In this document: piece after piece, positions 36,780-46,031 of the stretch
Position numbering within the stretch: the stretch's first letter is position 1
Layout: every line of letters begins with the position of its first letter
Source of the DNA: JACVRW01 sp963808545
GTDB lineage: Bacteria; Actinomycetota; Thermoleophilia; Solirubrobacterales; Thermoleophilaceae
DNA length: 64,000 bases
Reading direction: 5' to 3'
NCBI GenBank assembly: GCA_963808545.1
Contig: CAWEGB010000011.1
Coordinates: forward strand, 434,001 to 498,000
The notes under the pieces: generated by a model
Seen by the model: the letters and a program-made list of their open reading frames with translations, nothing else
Database searches by the model: none
Told to the model about the DNA's origin: nothing
Program-made: the position numbers and the translations under genes

Positions 36780-38305
36780 CAGATCGCTCGCCAGCGGTGG
36801 TGCTCGGCGGCCAGCAGGGCGTCGGACTCCTCGGGTCCCGGTGTGCCGGCGGGGTAGGTGACGAGCGGTATGCCGTCCGATTCCCAGTTGGCCAGGATCG
36901 GGTCGATGATGCGCCACTGGGCCTCCACCTCGTCGTCGCGGGTGAAGAGCGTGGCGTCGCCGCGCATGGCGTCCGTGATCAGGCGCTCGTAGGCCTCGGG
37001 CGACTGGGACAGGAAGGCCGTGCCGTAGAGGAACTCCATGTTCACCGGGCGGATGCGCATGCGCGTGCCGGGGATCTTCGCGCCGAGCGAGAGCGACACC
37101 CCCTCGTTGGGCTGCATCGTCAGCACCAGCTGATTGGGCTGGACGCCCACCGAGCCGGCCGCCTCGAAGGCCAGGTGCGGCACCGGCTTGAGCGTCACGG
37201 CGATCTCGGTGATCTTGCGCGACAGCCGCTTGCCCGTGCGCAGGTAGATGGGCACGCCGGCCCAGCGCCAGTTGTCGACCTCGAGCCTCAGCGCCACGTA
37301 GGTCTCGGTCTTCGAGTCGTCGGGCACGCCGTCCTCGTCGAGGTAGCCGACCACGTCGGCTCCCTCGGCAAAGCCCGCGGTGTACTGGGCCCGCACCACC
37401 TCGTCGGGAGTCGGGGGGCGGATGGCGTGCAGCACCTTGACCTTCTCGTCTCGCACCTCGTCGGCGGTGAAGGTCACCGGCGGCTCCATGCACAGCAGCG
37501 AGAGCAGCTGGAGCATGTGGTTCTGGACCAGGTCGCGCAGGGCGCCCGCGGAGTCGTAGTAGCCCGCGCGGCGACCGATGCCGAGATCCTCGGCCGCCGT
37601 GATCTGGACGTAGTCGATGAAGTTGCGATTCCAGATCGGCTCGAACAGGCCGTTCGCGAAGCGAAAGGCCAGCATGTTCTGGACCGTCTCCTTGCCCAGG
37701 TAGTGGTCGATGCGGAAGACCTGGGACTCGTCGAGCACGGCCAGCACCTGTTGGTTGAGCGCACGCGCCTCCTCGAGACGCGTGCCGAACGGCTTCTCGA
37801 TCACCACCCGCACCTCTGCCCCCGGGATGGTGTCGAGCCCGTGCTCCCCGAGCTTGCCCACGATCACCGGGAAGAACGCCGGCGCCGTGGAGAGGTAGAA
37901 GACGCGGTCGTAGACGATGCCGGCGGCCGCGTCGCACTCCTTGAGCTGCTCCTCCAGGCGGTCGAAGACGTCGTCGTCGCCGAAGGTCCCGGGCACGTAG
38001 CGCACGTTCTCGAGCAGCTTCTCGAGCACCTGGGGGTCCGGCTTGCGTCGCGAGTACTTCTCGATCGACTCCCGCGCCATGGCGCGGTAGTCGCCGTGGG
38101 GGATGTCCGCCCGCGACACGGCTATCAGGTTGAAGCGCTCGGGCAGCGCCCCCTCGTGGGCCAGGTTGTAGATCGCCGGCAGCAGCTTGCGGTGGGCGAG
38201 GTCACCCGTGCCGCCGAAGATCACGAGCGTGGTCGGGTGGATCGGGAGCCGCTCGAGGCCCTCGACGAGCGGGTTGGCGTGCTCGGCTTGCTCGACCGTG
38301 GCCAT
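36779..38305 (-). CDS. zwf: Glucose-6-phosphate 1-dehydrogenase
   Basis: A 508-aa enzyme oxidising glucose 6-phosphate to the lactone with NADP+. It shows the dinucleotide loop VIFGGTGDLAHRKLLPAIY, the substrate motif RIDHYLGKETVQNMLAFRFAN with the catalytic His/Asp region, and the C-terminal block with NEGVSLSLGAKIPG. Length is normal. It is followed by opcA (overlap) and preceded by gnd (3-bp gap) in the eight-gene operon. Confidence 0.97.
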   Translation of the reverse strand: MATVEQAEHANPLVEGLERLPIHPTTLVIFGGTGDLAHRKLLPAIYNLAHEGALPERFNLIAVSRADIPHGDYRAMARESIEKYSRRKPDPQVLEKLLENVRYVPGTFGDDDVFDRLEEQLKECDAAAGIVYDRVFYLSTAPAFFPVIVGKLGEHGLDTIPGAEVRVVIEKPFGTRLEEARALNQQVLAVLDESQVFRIDHYLGKETVQNMLAFRFANGLFEPIWNRNFIDYVQITAAEDLGIGRRAGYYDSAGALRDLVQNHMLQLLSLLCMEPPVTFTADEVRDEKVKVLHAIRPPTPDEVVRAQYTAGFAEGADVVGYLDEDGVPDDSKTETYVALRLEVDNWRWAGVPIYLRTGKRLSRKITEIAVTLKPVPHLAFEAAGSVGVQPNQLVLTMQPNEGVSLSLGAKIPGTRMRIRPVNMEFLYGTAFLSQSPEAYERLITDAMRGDATLFTRDDEVEAQWRIIDPILANWESDGIPLVTYPAGTPGPEESDALLAAEHHRWRAI

Positions 38306-38308
38306 CGC

Positions 38309-39262
38309 CTACTCCGCGTGCTCCTGGACCTGCGCGGCGGGATCGGCGGCCTGCACGGCGTGTCCGCCGAACTGGTTGCGCAGCGCGGCGTCGACCTTCG
38401 CGGCGAACTCGCCTCGCCCGCGTGACGAATAACGCTCGTAGAGCGCCTGGGCGATCACCGGGGTCGGCACCCGGGCGTCGATCCCCTCCTCGACCGTCCA
38501 GCGCCCCTCACCCGAGTCCTCCACGAACGGCGCGATGGCGGCCAGCTCGTTGCCCTCCTGCTCGAAGGCCAGCGCCGCCAGCTCACACAGCCAGGAGCGC
38601 ACCACGGAGCCCTGCATCCACAGGTGCGCGATCTGCGCGTTGTCGAGCTCGTACTCGCAGGCGTTGAACAGCGCGAAGCCCTCGGCGTAGGCCTGCATCA
38701 TCCCGTACTCCACGCCGTTGTGGACCATCTTCACGTAGTGGCCCGCGCCCGTGGGCCCGAAGTGGCCCCAACCCGGCCCGTGCTCCTCGGTGTGAGGGGG
38801 TGCGAGCACGTCGAGGACGGGTGAGAGACGCTCCACCGCCTCGTCGTGGCCCCCGACCATCATGCAGTAGCCCACCTGGAGGCCCCACACGCCCCCGCTC
38901 ACGCCGACGTCCACGTAGTGGATGCCCTTGGGGGTCAGCGCCTCCTGGCGCGCCTTGTCGTCGACCCACTTCGAGTTGCCGCCGTCGATGATCGTGTCGC
39001 CGTCCTCCAGCAGCTCCGCGAGCTGGTCCACCGTGCTCTGGGTGGCATCACCCGCCGGCACCATGACCCATACCGAGCGCGGCGCGTCGAGCTTGGACAC
39101 GAGGTCCTCCAGCGAGGAGGCGCCGGTGGCCCCGAAGCCCTCGGTCTCGCTCACCGCCTCGGCGCTGAAGTCGAAGGTCACGCATTGGTGGTCCGAGTCG
39201 CGATGGATGCGATGAACCATGTTCGCGCCCATCTTGCCCAGCCCGACGAAGCCCAGCTGCAT
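38309..39262 (-). CDS. gnd: 6-phosphogluconate dehydrogenase, decarboxylating (short form)
   Basis: A 317-aa protein; classical Gnd is about 470 aa, so this is the short form often linked to NAD+ use. The N-terminal Rossmann loop is LGFVGLGKMGANMVHRI. VDVGVSGGVWGLQVGYCMMVGG is the substrate-binding signature (DxGxSGG), and GHYVKMVHNGVEYGMMQAYAEG contains the catalytic Lys-x-x-His-Asn-Gly. It makes ribulose 5-phosphate. The ATG overlaps the tal-pgi stop (TGATG). Confidence 0.95.
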   Translation of the reverse strand: MQLGFVGLGKMGANMVHRIHRDSDHQCVTFDFSAEAVSETEGFGATGASSLEDLVSKLDAPRSVWVMVPAGDATQSTVDQLAELLEDGDTIIDGGNSKWVDDKARQEALTPKGIHYVDVGVSGGVWGLQVGYCMMVGGHDEAVERLSPVLDVLAPPHTEEHGPGWGHFGPTGAGHYVKMVHNGVEYGMMQAYAEGFALFNACEYELDNAQIAHLWMQGSVVRSWLCELAALAFEQEGNELAAIAPFVEDSGEGRWTVEEGIDARVPTPVIAQALYERYSSRGRGEFAAKVDAALRNQFGGHAVQAADPAAQVQEHAE

Positions 39263-41952
39263 CAGATCAGCCTCCTAACGGCCTCCGCGGGATCTCCTTC
39301 GAGCCGCACCTGCACAGCCGGCAGCCCGTGATCGCGCAGCGTTTGCAGGTCGCCCACGGCCTGGGCGTTCTTGAGGTGCCGGAACGAATATCCGGCGTCC
39401 GGAATGTCCACGTCCTCGTCACCGTCGTGGATCAGCTGGAGGAACAACCCTGTGGGCGGTCCTCCCTTGTGGAACTGGCCGGTGGAATGCAGAAAGCGCG
39501 GCCCGTACCCGAAGGTGGTCGTGCACTTCGTCTGCTCGCGGAGCTTCACCCTCAGCTCGGTCACCGCCGCGTCGAAGTCCTCCGACGGCTCCACATAGCC
39601 CATGATCGCCACGTAGTGCGGCGGCCCCGCGCCGTCGAGCAGCTGAGACAGGTCGCCCGGGTCGACCTCGGGCAGATCGCCGGCCTCGAGCACCTTGTTG
39701 GTGTTGTCCTTGGCCTCCTGGACGTTCGGCTGGTTGAACGGGTTGATCCCCAGAACCCAGCCCGCCACCGCCACCGCGAACTCGGCGAAGAAGAACACCC
39801 GGCCGAGATCCTCGGCGCCGTGGTGGGAGAGCTTGAGCACCGGCTGGCCGGCACGGGCGAGCGCCTCCACGCCGGCCGCCAAGTCCTCGTCGCCGTCGTC
39901 CTCGTTGCCCAGGTGCACGAACACGCGGTCGTCGCCGTACTCCTCCGGGGCGCCCACCGGCTCGCCCGCCACCGGGAGCACGCCCTTGCCCTCCTTGCCG
40001 GTGGACTCGGCGATCAGCTGCTCGACCCACAGGCCGAAGCTGGCCACCGGGTCGTCGACCACGAAGCCCGCCTTGTCGTGGCCCTGCAGCGCAAGCGCCC
40101 CCACGGCCACCCCGAGCCACAGTCCCGAGTTCGACTCCGGCGCGGGGCTCTGGCAGTTCTGCTCGGCCACCTGGGCGCCCTTGAGCAGCGCCCCGATGTC
40201 GATGCCCGCCAGCGCGGCCGGCACCAGCCCGAAGTGCGAGAGCACCGAGTAGCGCCCGCCGATGTTGGGATCGGCCTCGAACACCCGCCGGAAACCCCGC
40301 TGCTTGGCCTCCTCGACCAGGGAGCTGCCCGGGTCGGTGACCGCACAGAAGTGGCTGCCGTTGCCACCGCAGCGCTCGTAGAAGTAGCGCATCTGGGAGA
40401 GCGTCTCGATCGTGCCGCCCGACTTCGAGGAGACCACGAACATGGTCTTGTCGAGGTCGATGCTGCGCTCGGCGTCGAGGATCGCTCCCGGGTCGGTGGA
40501 GTCGAGCACGTGCAGGGTCAGTCCGGACGCATCGGGGAAGCTGCGGCGCAGCACCTCCGGCCCCAGGCTCGAGCCGCCCATGCCCAGCAACACCGCGTAC
40601 TCGAGGCCCGCGGTGCGGCATTCCTCGGCGAAGCCCTCCAGATCGGCCACCTGGTCGAGCATCGCGTCGGAGATGGTGAGCCAGCCCAGCCGGTCCGCGA
40701 TCTCCGGGGTGCCCTCGGGCGCCCACAGCGTGGCGTCCTTGCGCCAGATGCGCCGGACCACGTCCTCCTTCCCGGCGCGCTCGATCTGCTCGGCGATCAG
40801 CGGCTCGAGGTCGTCCGGGATCGATGAGGAGATGGTGGGCGGCCGCTTCGTGACCGCGGCCTCGCGCGCCGACTCCACGCCCCGGATCAGCTCGTCGAAG
40901 GGCTCCACGAACTTCTCGATGCCCTCGCGCAGCAGGGTGTCGGTGACGTCGCTCATGTCGATGCCGGCATCGGCCAGCTCACCCAGGTCGCCGGCCGGGT
41001 CGCGGTCGGCGGTCGCCCCCTCGAACGACGACTGCTCGGCCGTGGCGTGCAGGGTGGCCATCGGCATCGTGTTCACCGTGTGCGGCGCCACCAGCTCGTC
41101 CACGTAGAGCGTGTCCGGGTACTTGGGGTTCTTCACGCCGGTGGACGCCCACAGCGGGCGCTGCACCGGGGCGCCCGCGTCGCGCAGCCGGGCAAAGCGG
41201 TCGCCCAGGAAGATCTCCTTGAAGCGCATGTAGGCCTCGCGCGCGTTGGCCACGCCGGCCCGGCCCTGGAGGTCGGTGCGCCCGAGCTCCTCGAGGCGGC
41301 GATCGACCTCGGTGTCCACCCGCGATACGAAGAAGCTCGCCACCGAGTGCACGTCCATCGACTTGCCCTCGTCCAGGCGCCGCTCCATGCCTCGGATGAA
41401 GCGCTCGGTGACGGCCACGTAGGACTCGACCTTGAACAGCAGGGTCACGTTCACGTTGATCCCGTCGTGGATGGCCTCCTCGATGGCGGGAAGGCCCTCC
41501 TCGGTGCCCGGGATCTTGATCATGGCGTTGGGCCGGTCCACCCGCTCCCAGAACGAGCGCGCCTCGGCGAGGGTGCCGTCGGTGTCGTGGGCCAGCGACG
41601 GGGAGACCTCGAGCGAGACGAAGCCGTCGGCGCCGCCCGCCTCGTCCCACACCGGCCTCAGGACATCGGCCGCGAGCTGAACGTCCTTGATGGCCAGGCG
41701 CTCGAAGATCTGCCCCGCGTCGAGGCCCTCGCCGGAGAGCTCGCGCAGGTCGTCGTCATAGTCGTCCGAGCCGAGGATCGCCTTCTCGAAGATGGCGGGG
41801 TTCGAGGTCATCCCGCGCAGCGAGTACTCGTCCACCAGTTGCTGCAGCTCCCCGCCGGTGATGAGGGTGCGGCGGATCTGGTCGAGCCAGACGCTCACCC
41901 CCGCTTCCGTCAGCGCCGCAAGGCGCTCGTTGACCGGTGCGCCGATGCTCAT
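39262..41952 (-). CDS. tal-pgi: Bifunctional transaldolase/glucose-6-phosphate isomerase
   Basis: An 896-aa natural fusion. Residues about 1-365 are transaldolase: LRGMTSNPAIFEKAILGSDDY, FVSLEVSPSLAHDT, and PNAMIKIPGTEEG with Lys146 as the Schiff-base lysine. Residues about 380-896 are phosphoglucose isomerase: LLGMGGSSLGPEVLRRSF, FVVSSKSGGTIETLSQMRYF and GINPFNQPNVQEAKDNTNK. It links the non-oxidative pentose phosphate branch with fructose/glucose 6-phosphate interconversion. Tal-Pgi fusions are known in several bacterial phyla. It lies 10 bp downstream of tkt in the same operon. Confidence 0.96.
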   Translation of the reverse strand: MSIGAPVNERLAALTEAGVSVWLDQIRRTLITGGELQQLVDEYSLRGMTSNPAIFEKAILGSDDYDDDLRELSGEGLDAGQIFERLAIKDVQLAADVLRPVWDEAGGADGFVSLEVSPSLAHDTDGTLAEARSFWERVDRPNAMIKIPGTEEGLPAIEEAIHDGINVNVTLLFKVESYVAVTERFIRGMERRLDEGKSMDVHSVASFFVSRVDTEVDRRLEELGRTDLQGRAGVANAREAYMRFKEIFLGDRFARLRDAGAPVQRPLWASTGVKNPKYPDTLYVDELVAPHTVNTMPMATLHATAEQSSFEGATADRDPAGDLGELADAGIDMSDVTDTLLREGIEKFVEPFDELIRGVESAREAAVTKRPPTISSSIPDDLEPLIAEQIERAGKEDVVRRIWRKDATLWAPEGTPEIADRLGWLTISDAMLDQVADLEGFAEECRTAGLEYAVLLGMGGSSLGPEVLRRSFPDASGLTLHVLDSTDPGAILDAERSIDLDKTMFVVSSKSGGTIETLSQMRYFYERCGGNGSHFCAVTDPGSSLVEEAKQRGFRRVFEADPNIGGRYSVLSHFGLVPAALAGIDIGALLKGAQVAEQNCQSPAPESNSGLWLGVAVGALALQGHDKAGFVVDDPVASFGLWVEQLIAESTGKEGKGVLPVAGEPVGAPEEYGDDRVFVHLGNEDDGDEDLAAGVEALARAGQPVLKLSHHGAEDLGRVFFFAEFAVAVAGWVLGINPFNQPNVQEAKDNTNKVLEAGDLPEVDPGDLSQLLDGAGPPHYVAIMGYVEPSEDFDAAVTELRVKLREQTKCTTTFGYGPRFLHSTGQFHKGGPPTGLFLQLIHDGDEDVDIPDAGYSFRHLKNAQAVGDLQTLRDHGLPAVQVRLEGDPAEAVRRLI

Positions 41953-41962
41953 GGTGCTCCTC

Positions 41963-43993
41963 TCAGCCTCGCGCCGCCGCGACGCGCTCGATCACCGAGC
42001 GGCCGGCCTCGGCGATCTTGTCGGGGGTGATGCCGAAATGCTCGTAGACCTCCTTGTAGGGACCCGACTCTCCGAACGTGGTCATGCCCACGAAGCGGCC
42101 GTCGGGGCCGATCCAGCGGTCCCACCCGAACGGGCTGGCCGCCTCCACGGCCACCCGGGCGCGGACGCCCGGCGGCAGCACCTCGTCGCGGTAGGCCTCG
42201 TCGGCCTCGGTGAAGGTGTCCATGCAGGGCATCGAGACCACCCGCGTGGCCACCCCGCCGCCCTCGAGGCTCTCCGCCGCCTCCATGGCCAGCGACACCT
42301 CTGAGCCGGTCGCAATGAGGATCAGGTCGGGCTCCGCGCCGTTCGAGCCCTCACGCAGCACGTAGGCCCCGCGCTCGATGGCGTCGTCCGGAACGGTGTC
42401 GGGATCGATCACCGGCAGGTCCTGCCGCGACAGCGCGAACGCGGTCGGATGGTCGGTCTGGCGCAGCGCGAAGCGCCACCCGAGCGCGGTCTCGTTGGCG
42501 TCCGCCGGACGGACGACGTTGAGGCGCGGCATCGCCCGCAGGCCGGCGAGCTGCTCGATCGGCTGGTGGGTCGGCCCGTCCTCGCCCAGCCCGATGGAGT
42601 CGTGGGTGAACACCCAGATCGAGGGGAGTTCCTGGAGGGCAGCCAGCCGCATCGCTCCGCGCATGTAGTCGGAGAAGATGAGGAAGGTGCTGCCGTAGCC
42701 GCGGAAGCCGTGGATGGTCAACCCGTTGACGATCGCTCCCATTCCGTGTTCGCGCACTCCGAAGCGCAGGTTGCGCCCCTCGAAGTGCCCGCGCTCGACG
42801 TCGCCGGCATCGTCGATGTCGGTGTTGGTCGAGGTGGCCAGGTCGGCCGCGCCGCCGGTGAGCTGGGGAACGGCCTTGGCCGCCCACTGCACGGCCTTGC
42901 CCGAGGCCTTGCGCGTGGCGATGGCCTCGCCCGCGTCGAAGCGCGGCGGATCGGCGTCGAAGTTCTCGGGCATGACGCCGTTGGCCATGTCCTCGAACGT
43001 CCCCGCCTCGTCGGCGTAGCTCCCCCGGTAGTCCCCGAAGCGCCGGTCCCAGTCCTCGTTCTGCTCGCGGCCCCGGTCGCAGACCTCGCGGAAGTGGGCG
43101 AGCGCGTCCTCGGGCACCAGGAACTGGGCGTCGGGGTCCCAGCCGTAGAACTCCTTGGTCTCGCGGACGTTCTCCTCGCCCAGGGGAGACCCGTGCGCCT
43201 TCGAGGTGTCCTGCAGCGGGCTGCCGTAGCCGATGTGCGAGCGCACCATGATCAGCGAGGGCCGGTCCTCCACCGCCATGGCCTCGCGGGTGGCGCGCTC
43301 GAGGTTCTCCACCGACAGGTCCTCGCCCACGTCGGTCACGTGCCAGCCGTAGGCCTCGTAGCGGGCGCCCACGTCCTCGGTCATCACCACGTCCACCTCG
43401 CTGGCCAGCTGGATGTGGTTGTTGTCGTAGAAGGTGATCAGGCGCCCGAGTCCCCAGTGTCCGGCCAGGGAAGAGGCCTCCGACGCCACGCCCTCCTGGA
43501 TGTCGCCGTCGCTGGCGATGACGAACGTGTGGTGGTCGACGATCTCGTTGTCCGGGCGGTTGAAGCGCGCGGCCATCATCCGCTCGGCCAGCGCCATGCC
43601 CACCGACATCGACAGACCCTGGCCGAGCGGACCGGTGGTGGCCTCGATGCCCGGCGTGTACTTGCGCTCCGGATGACCCGCGGTGGGCGAGTCGACCTGC
43701 CGGAAATGCTTGATGTCGTCCAGAGTGAGCGGGTAGCCCGTGAGGTAGAGCATCGAATAGAGCAGCATCGACGCGTGGCCCGCCGACAGCACGAAGCGAT
43801 CGCGGTCGGGCCAGTCCGGATTGGCCGGGTTGTGGCGCATCACGCGGGTGAACAGCGTGTAGGCGAGCGGCGCCAGTGCCATCGCGGTGCCGGGATGGCC
43901 CGAGTTCGCCTTCTGGACCGCGTCCATCGCGAGCGTGCGGATCGTGTTGATGCTGAGTTCTTCGAGCTCTGAGCTCGCGGTGCTGGTTGTCAT
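41963..43993 (-). CDS. tkt: Transketolase
   Basis: A 676-aa thiamine-diphosphate enzyme. MDAVQKANSGHPGTAMALAPL begins the N-terminal domain. ASDGDIQEGVASEASSLAGH is the ThDP/metal motif (GDG-type) ending in YDNNHI. The pyrimidine domain has FGVREHGMGAIVNGL and FTHDSIGLGEDGPTHQP with the catalytic His residues. It transfers two-carbon units in the non-oxidative pentose phosphate branch. Its ATG overlaps the upstream ROK kinase stop (ATGA). Confidence 0.97.
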   Translation of the reverse strand: MTTSTASSELEELSINTIRTLAMDAVQKANSGHPGTAMALAPLAYTLFTRVMRHNPANPDWPDRDRFVLSAGHASMLLYSMLYLTGYPLTLDDIKHFRQVDSPTAGHPERKYTPGIEATTGPLGQGLSMSVGMALAERMMAARFNRPDNEIVDHHTFVIASDGDIQEGVASEASSLAGHWGLGRLITFYDNNHIQLASEVDVVMTEDVGARYEAYGWHVTDVGEDLSVENLERATREAMAVEDRPSLIMVRSHIGYGSPLQDTSKAHGSPLGEENVRETKEFYGWDPDAQFLVPEDALAHFREVCDRGREQNEDWDRRFGDYRGSYADEAGTFEDMANGVMPENFDADPPRFDAGEAIATRKASGKAVQWAAKAVPQLTGGAADLATSTNTDIDDAGDVERGHFEGRNLRFGVREHGMGAIVNGLTIHGFRGYGSTFLIFSDYMRGAMRLAALQELPSIWVFTHDSIGLGEDGPTHQPIEQLAGLRAMPRLNVVRPADANETALGWRFALRQTDHPTAFALSRQDLPVIDPDTVPDDAIERGAYVLREGSNGAEPDLILIATGSEVSLAMEAAESLEGGGVATRVVSMPCMDTFTEADEAYRDEVLPPGVRARVAVEAASPFGWDRWIGPDGRFVGMTTFGESGPYKEVYEHFGITPDKIAEAGRSVIERVAAARG

Positions 43994-44985
43994 GCGCCTT
44001 CCTCGATTACCGATCTGTTGGCTTGTCCAGTGTCCCGAATCTCGTGGGCGGCGAGCAACCCCGCCCCGATCACCCCGGCGTCGGCCCCGCCCTCGGCGAG
44101 CGAAACCGTGGTCCTTCGCCAGAGCGCCGGCAGCGCCCGGTTGCTCGCCTCCGCGACGGCACGGTCGAGATAGAGCCCCGATGCCCGGGACAGCCCACCC
44201 CCCACCACCACGTGCTCGGGCTCGAAGACGTTGACGTACCCGGCGATGGCCACCCCGAGCATGCGGGCGAAGCGGTCGAACAGGAGCTGCGCGTCGGGAT
44301 CGCCCGCCTCCGCCACGCGCACGAGCTCCGGGCCCGCTACGCGCCCGTCACGCCCGAGCGCACCAGCCAGCCGGCTGTCGGGCTTGTCGGTGGCCAGCTC
44401 GGTGGCGTCGCGCTCGAGCGCCTGGCCCGAGCAGTACGCCTCGATGCAGCCGCTGTTGGGGCAGTTGCCGGGGCAGGGCGGCCCGTCGGGGCTGAGGGTG
44501 AAGTGGCCGAGCTCGGCGCCCAGGCCGTGCGCGCCGCGGAAGATGCGCTTGTCGATCACCACGCCGCCGCCCACGCCCGTGCCGAGCGTGAGCATCACGA
44601 GGCTGTTCGAGCCGATGATCTCCGCCTCGGCCAGCGCGGCGACGTTGGCGTCGTTGTCCACGTAGACGGGCACTCCGAAGCGCCGGGCGAGCTCGTCGCG
44701 CAGCGACACGCCGGTGAGCGGGATGTTCACGCTCGTCTCGACGGTGCCGGTGGCGTAGTCGATCTGGGAGGGAACGCCCACCCCGATGGCCTGAGGCGAG
44801 CCGGCCCCGCCGGAGGCCTCGCGCACGGTGTGCTCCAGCCCGTCGAGCAGCGCCGAGGTGCTGGCCAGCTCGGTGGGACGCTCCACGCGGTGGCTGAGCT
44901 CGGCGCCGCGCACCGCCCCGACGGCGATCTTGGTGCCCCCCACGTCCACGCCGAGTACGGGCTGCTCTGAATCCACCGGCGGCAT
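43990..44985 (-). CDS. ROK-family kinase, probable glucokinase
   Basis: A 331-aa sugar kinase from ATG 44985. The phosphate loop is LGVDVGGTKIAVGAV and NDANVAALAEAEI carries the catalytic Asp. TLGTGVGGGVVIDKRIF and GAELGHFTL (His for zinc) follow, with the zinc motif as the variant CPGNCPNSGCIEAY instead of CxCGxxGCxE. As first gene of the pentose phosphate operon it most likely makes glucose 6-phosphate for Zwf, possibly from glucose released by the GH15 enzyme. ROK proteins also include other sugar kinases, so glucose is inferred from context. No winged-helix domain is present, so it is not a ROK repressor. Confidence 0.88.
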   Translation of the reverse strand: MPPVDSEQPVLGVDVGGTKIAVGAVRGAELSHRVERPTELASTSALLDGLEHTVREASGGAGSPQAIGVGVPSQIDYATGTVETSVNIPLTGVSLRDELARRFGVPVYVDNDANVAALAEAEIIGSNSLVMLTLGTGVGGGVVIDKRIFRGAHGLGAELGHFTLSPDGPPCPGNCPNSGCIEAYCSGQALERDATELATDKPDSRLAGALGRDGRVAGPELVRVAEAGDPDAQLLFDRFARMLGVAIAGYVNVFEPEHVVVGGGLSRASGLYLDRAVAEASNRALPALWRRTTVSLAEGGADAGVIGAGLLAAHEIRDTGQANRSVIEEGA

Positions 44986-45028
44986 TCCTACCACGTAACG
45001 TGCGCGGTTCACCCGAGGGATTACACGG
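44986..45028. promoter_or_regulatory. Short divergent control region between two ROK kinase genes
   Basis: Only 43-64 bp separate the two divergent kinase genes, depending on which start the rightward one uses. CACGT (44992-44996) and ACGTG (44998-45002) form a short dyad with a 1-base spacer. Promoters for the eight-gene pentose phosphate operon and for the second kinase must lie here or within the coding starts. I cannot assign -35/-10 boxes with confidence. Confidence 0.35.
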
Positions 45029-45049
45029 ATGACATACCCTCTCCCGGCG

Positions 45050-46024
45050 ATGAGGGCCGGTATCGACCTCGGAGGAACGAAGATCCAGGCGGTGGTCATC
45101 GACGACGATGGCGCCGTCAAAGGCCAGGAGCGCCTGCCCACCCCCACCTCCGGCGGACCGGCGGATGTGGCCGAGGCCATGGCTCAGGCCGTGAAGGCCG
45201 CGGCCGCTCAGGCCGGCGTGGAGACCGGCGACCTGCGTGGCGTGGGCGTGGGCTCACCGGGCGTGATCGACGCCCGCCGGGGCGTGGTGTCGAGTGCCCG
45301 GAACCTGCCCGACTGGGAGGGCTCCTTCGAGCTCGGCCATGCGCTCAAGGACGCGCTGGGGCCACGGGCCAGGCTCGACAACGACGTGAACGTGGCCACG
45401 GACGCCGAGTTCGAGCTCGGAGCGGGGCGGCCCTACAAGTCGCTGCTCGGCGTGTTCTGGGGGACCGGCGTGGGCGGCGGCATCATCCTGCGCGGGCGGC
45501 CCTGGGTCGGCCGCGGCGCGGCGGCGGAGATCGGCCACGTGTGCGTGCAGATGGACGGGGCCCGCTGTCCGTGTGGGCGGCGAGGCTGCGTGGAGGCCTA
45601 CGCGGGCCGGGGCGCCATGGAGGCGCGCGCCCGGCACCGGCACGACAAGGGCCACAAGACGGACCTGTTCAAGATCATGGAGAAGCGCGGTCGCGACCGG
45701 CTGACCAGCGGGATCTGGGCCCGCGCGCTCGACCACGGCGACAAGCTGGCCGAGAAGCTCCTCGACGAGGCGGTGGACGCCCTCGGCGCCGGGGTGGCCT
45801 CCACCCTCAACGTGCTCGACGTGGACGCGGTGATCCTCGGCGGCGGGCTCGGGCTGCGTCTCGGCGAGCCCTATCGCGACCGGATCGAGAAGGCGATGAT
45901 GCCCCACCTGTTCGCCAGCGACAATCCGCCGCCGTTCCTGATGGCGGAGCTGGGCGACCTCGGTGGCGCCATCGGCGCCGCGCTGCTGATCAAGGTGCGC
46001 TCGGGAGCGCGCGCAGCGGCCTGA
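45050..46024 (+). CDS. ROK-family sugar kinase, second copy
   Basis: A 324-aa protein if started at ATG 45050, which gives the family-typical N-terminus RAGIDLGGTKIQAVVID; the ATG at 45029 adds seven residues. LDNDVNVATDAEFELGAG has the catalytic Asp, FWGTGVGGGIILRGRPW the phosphate region, AAEIGHVCV the zinc His, and CPCGRRGCVEAYAGR the canonical zinc motif. It is divergent from the operon's ROK kinase and clearly not a recent duplicate. Glucokinase or another hexose kinase is likely; the substrate is not deducible. Confidence 0.88.
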   Translation: MRAGIDLGGTKIQAVVIDDDGAVKGQERLPTPTSGGPADVAEAMAQAVKAAAAQAGVETGDLRGVGVGSPGVIDARRGVVSSARNLPDWEGSFELGHALKDALGPRARLDNDVNVATDAEFELGAGRPYKSLLGVFWGTGVGGGIILRGRPWVGRGAAAEIGHVCVQMDGARCPCGRRGCVEAYAGRGAMEARARHRHDKGHKTDLFKIMEKRGRDRLTSGIWARALDHGDKLAEKLLDEAVDALGAGVASTLNVLDVDAVILGGGLGLRLGEPYRDRIEKAMMPHLFASDNPPPFLMAELGDLGGAIGAALLIKVRSGARAAA

Positions 46025-46031
46025 GGACGGC

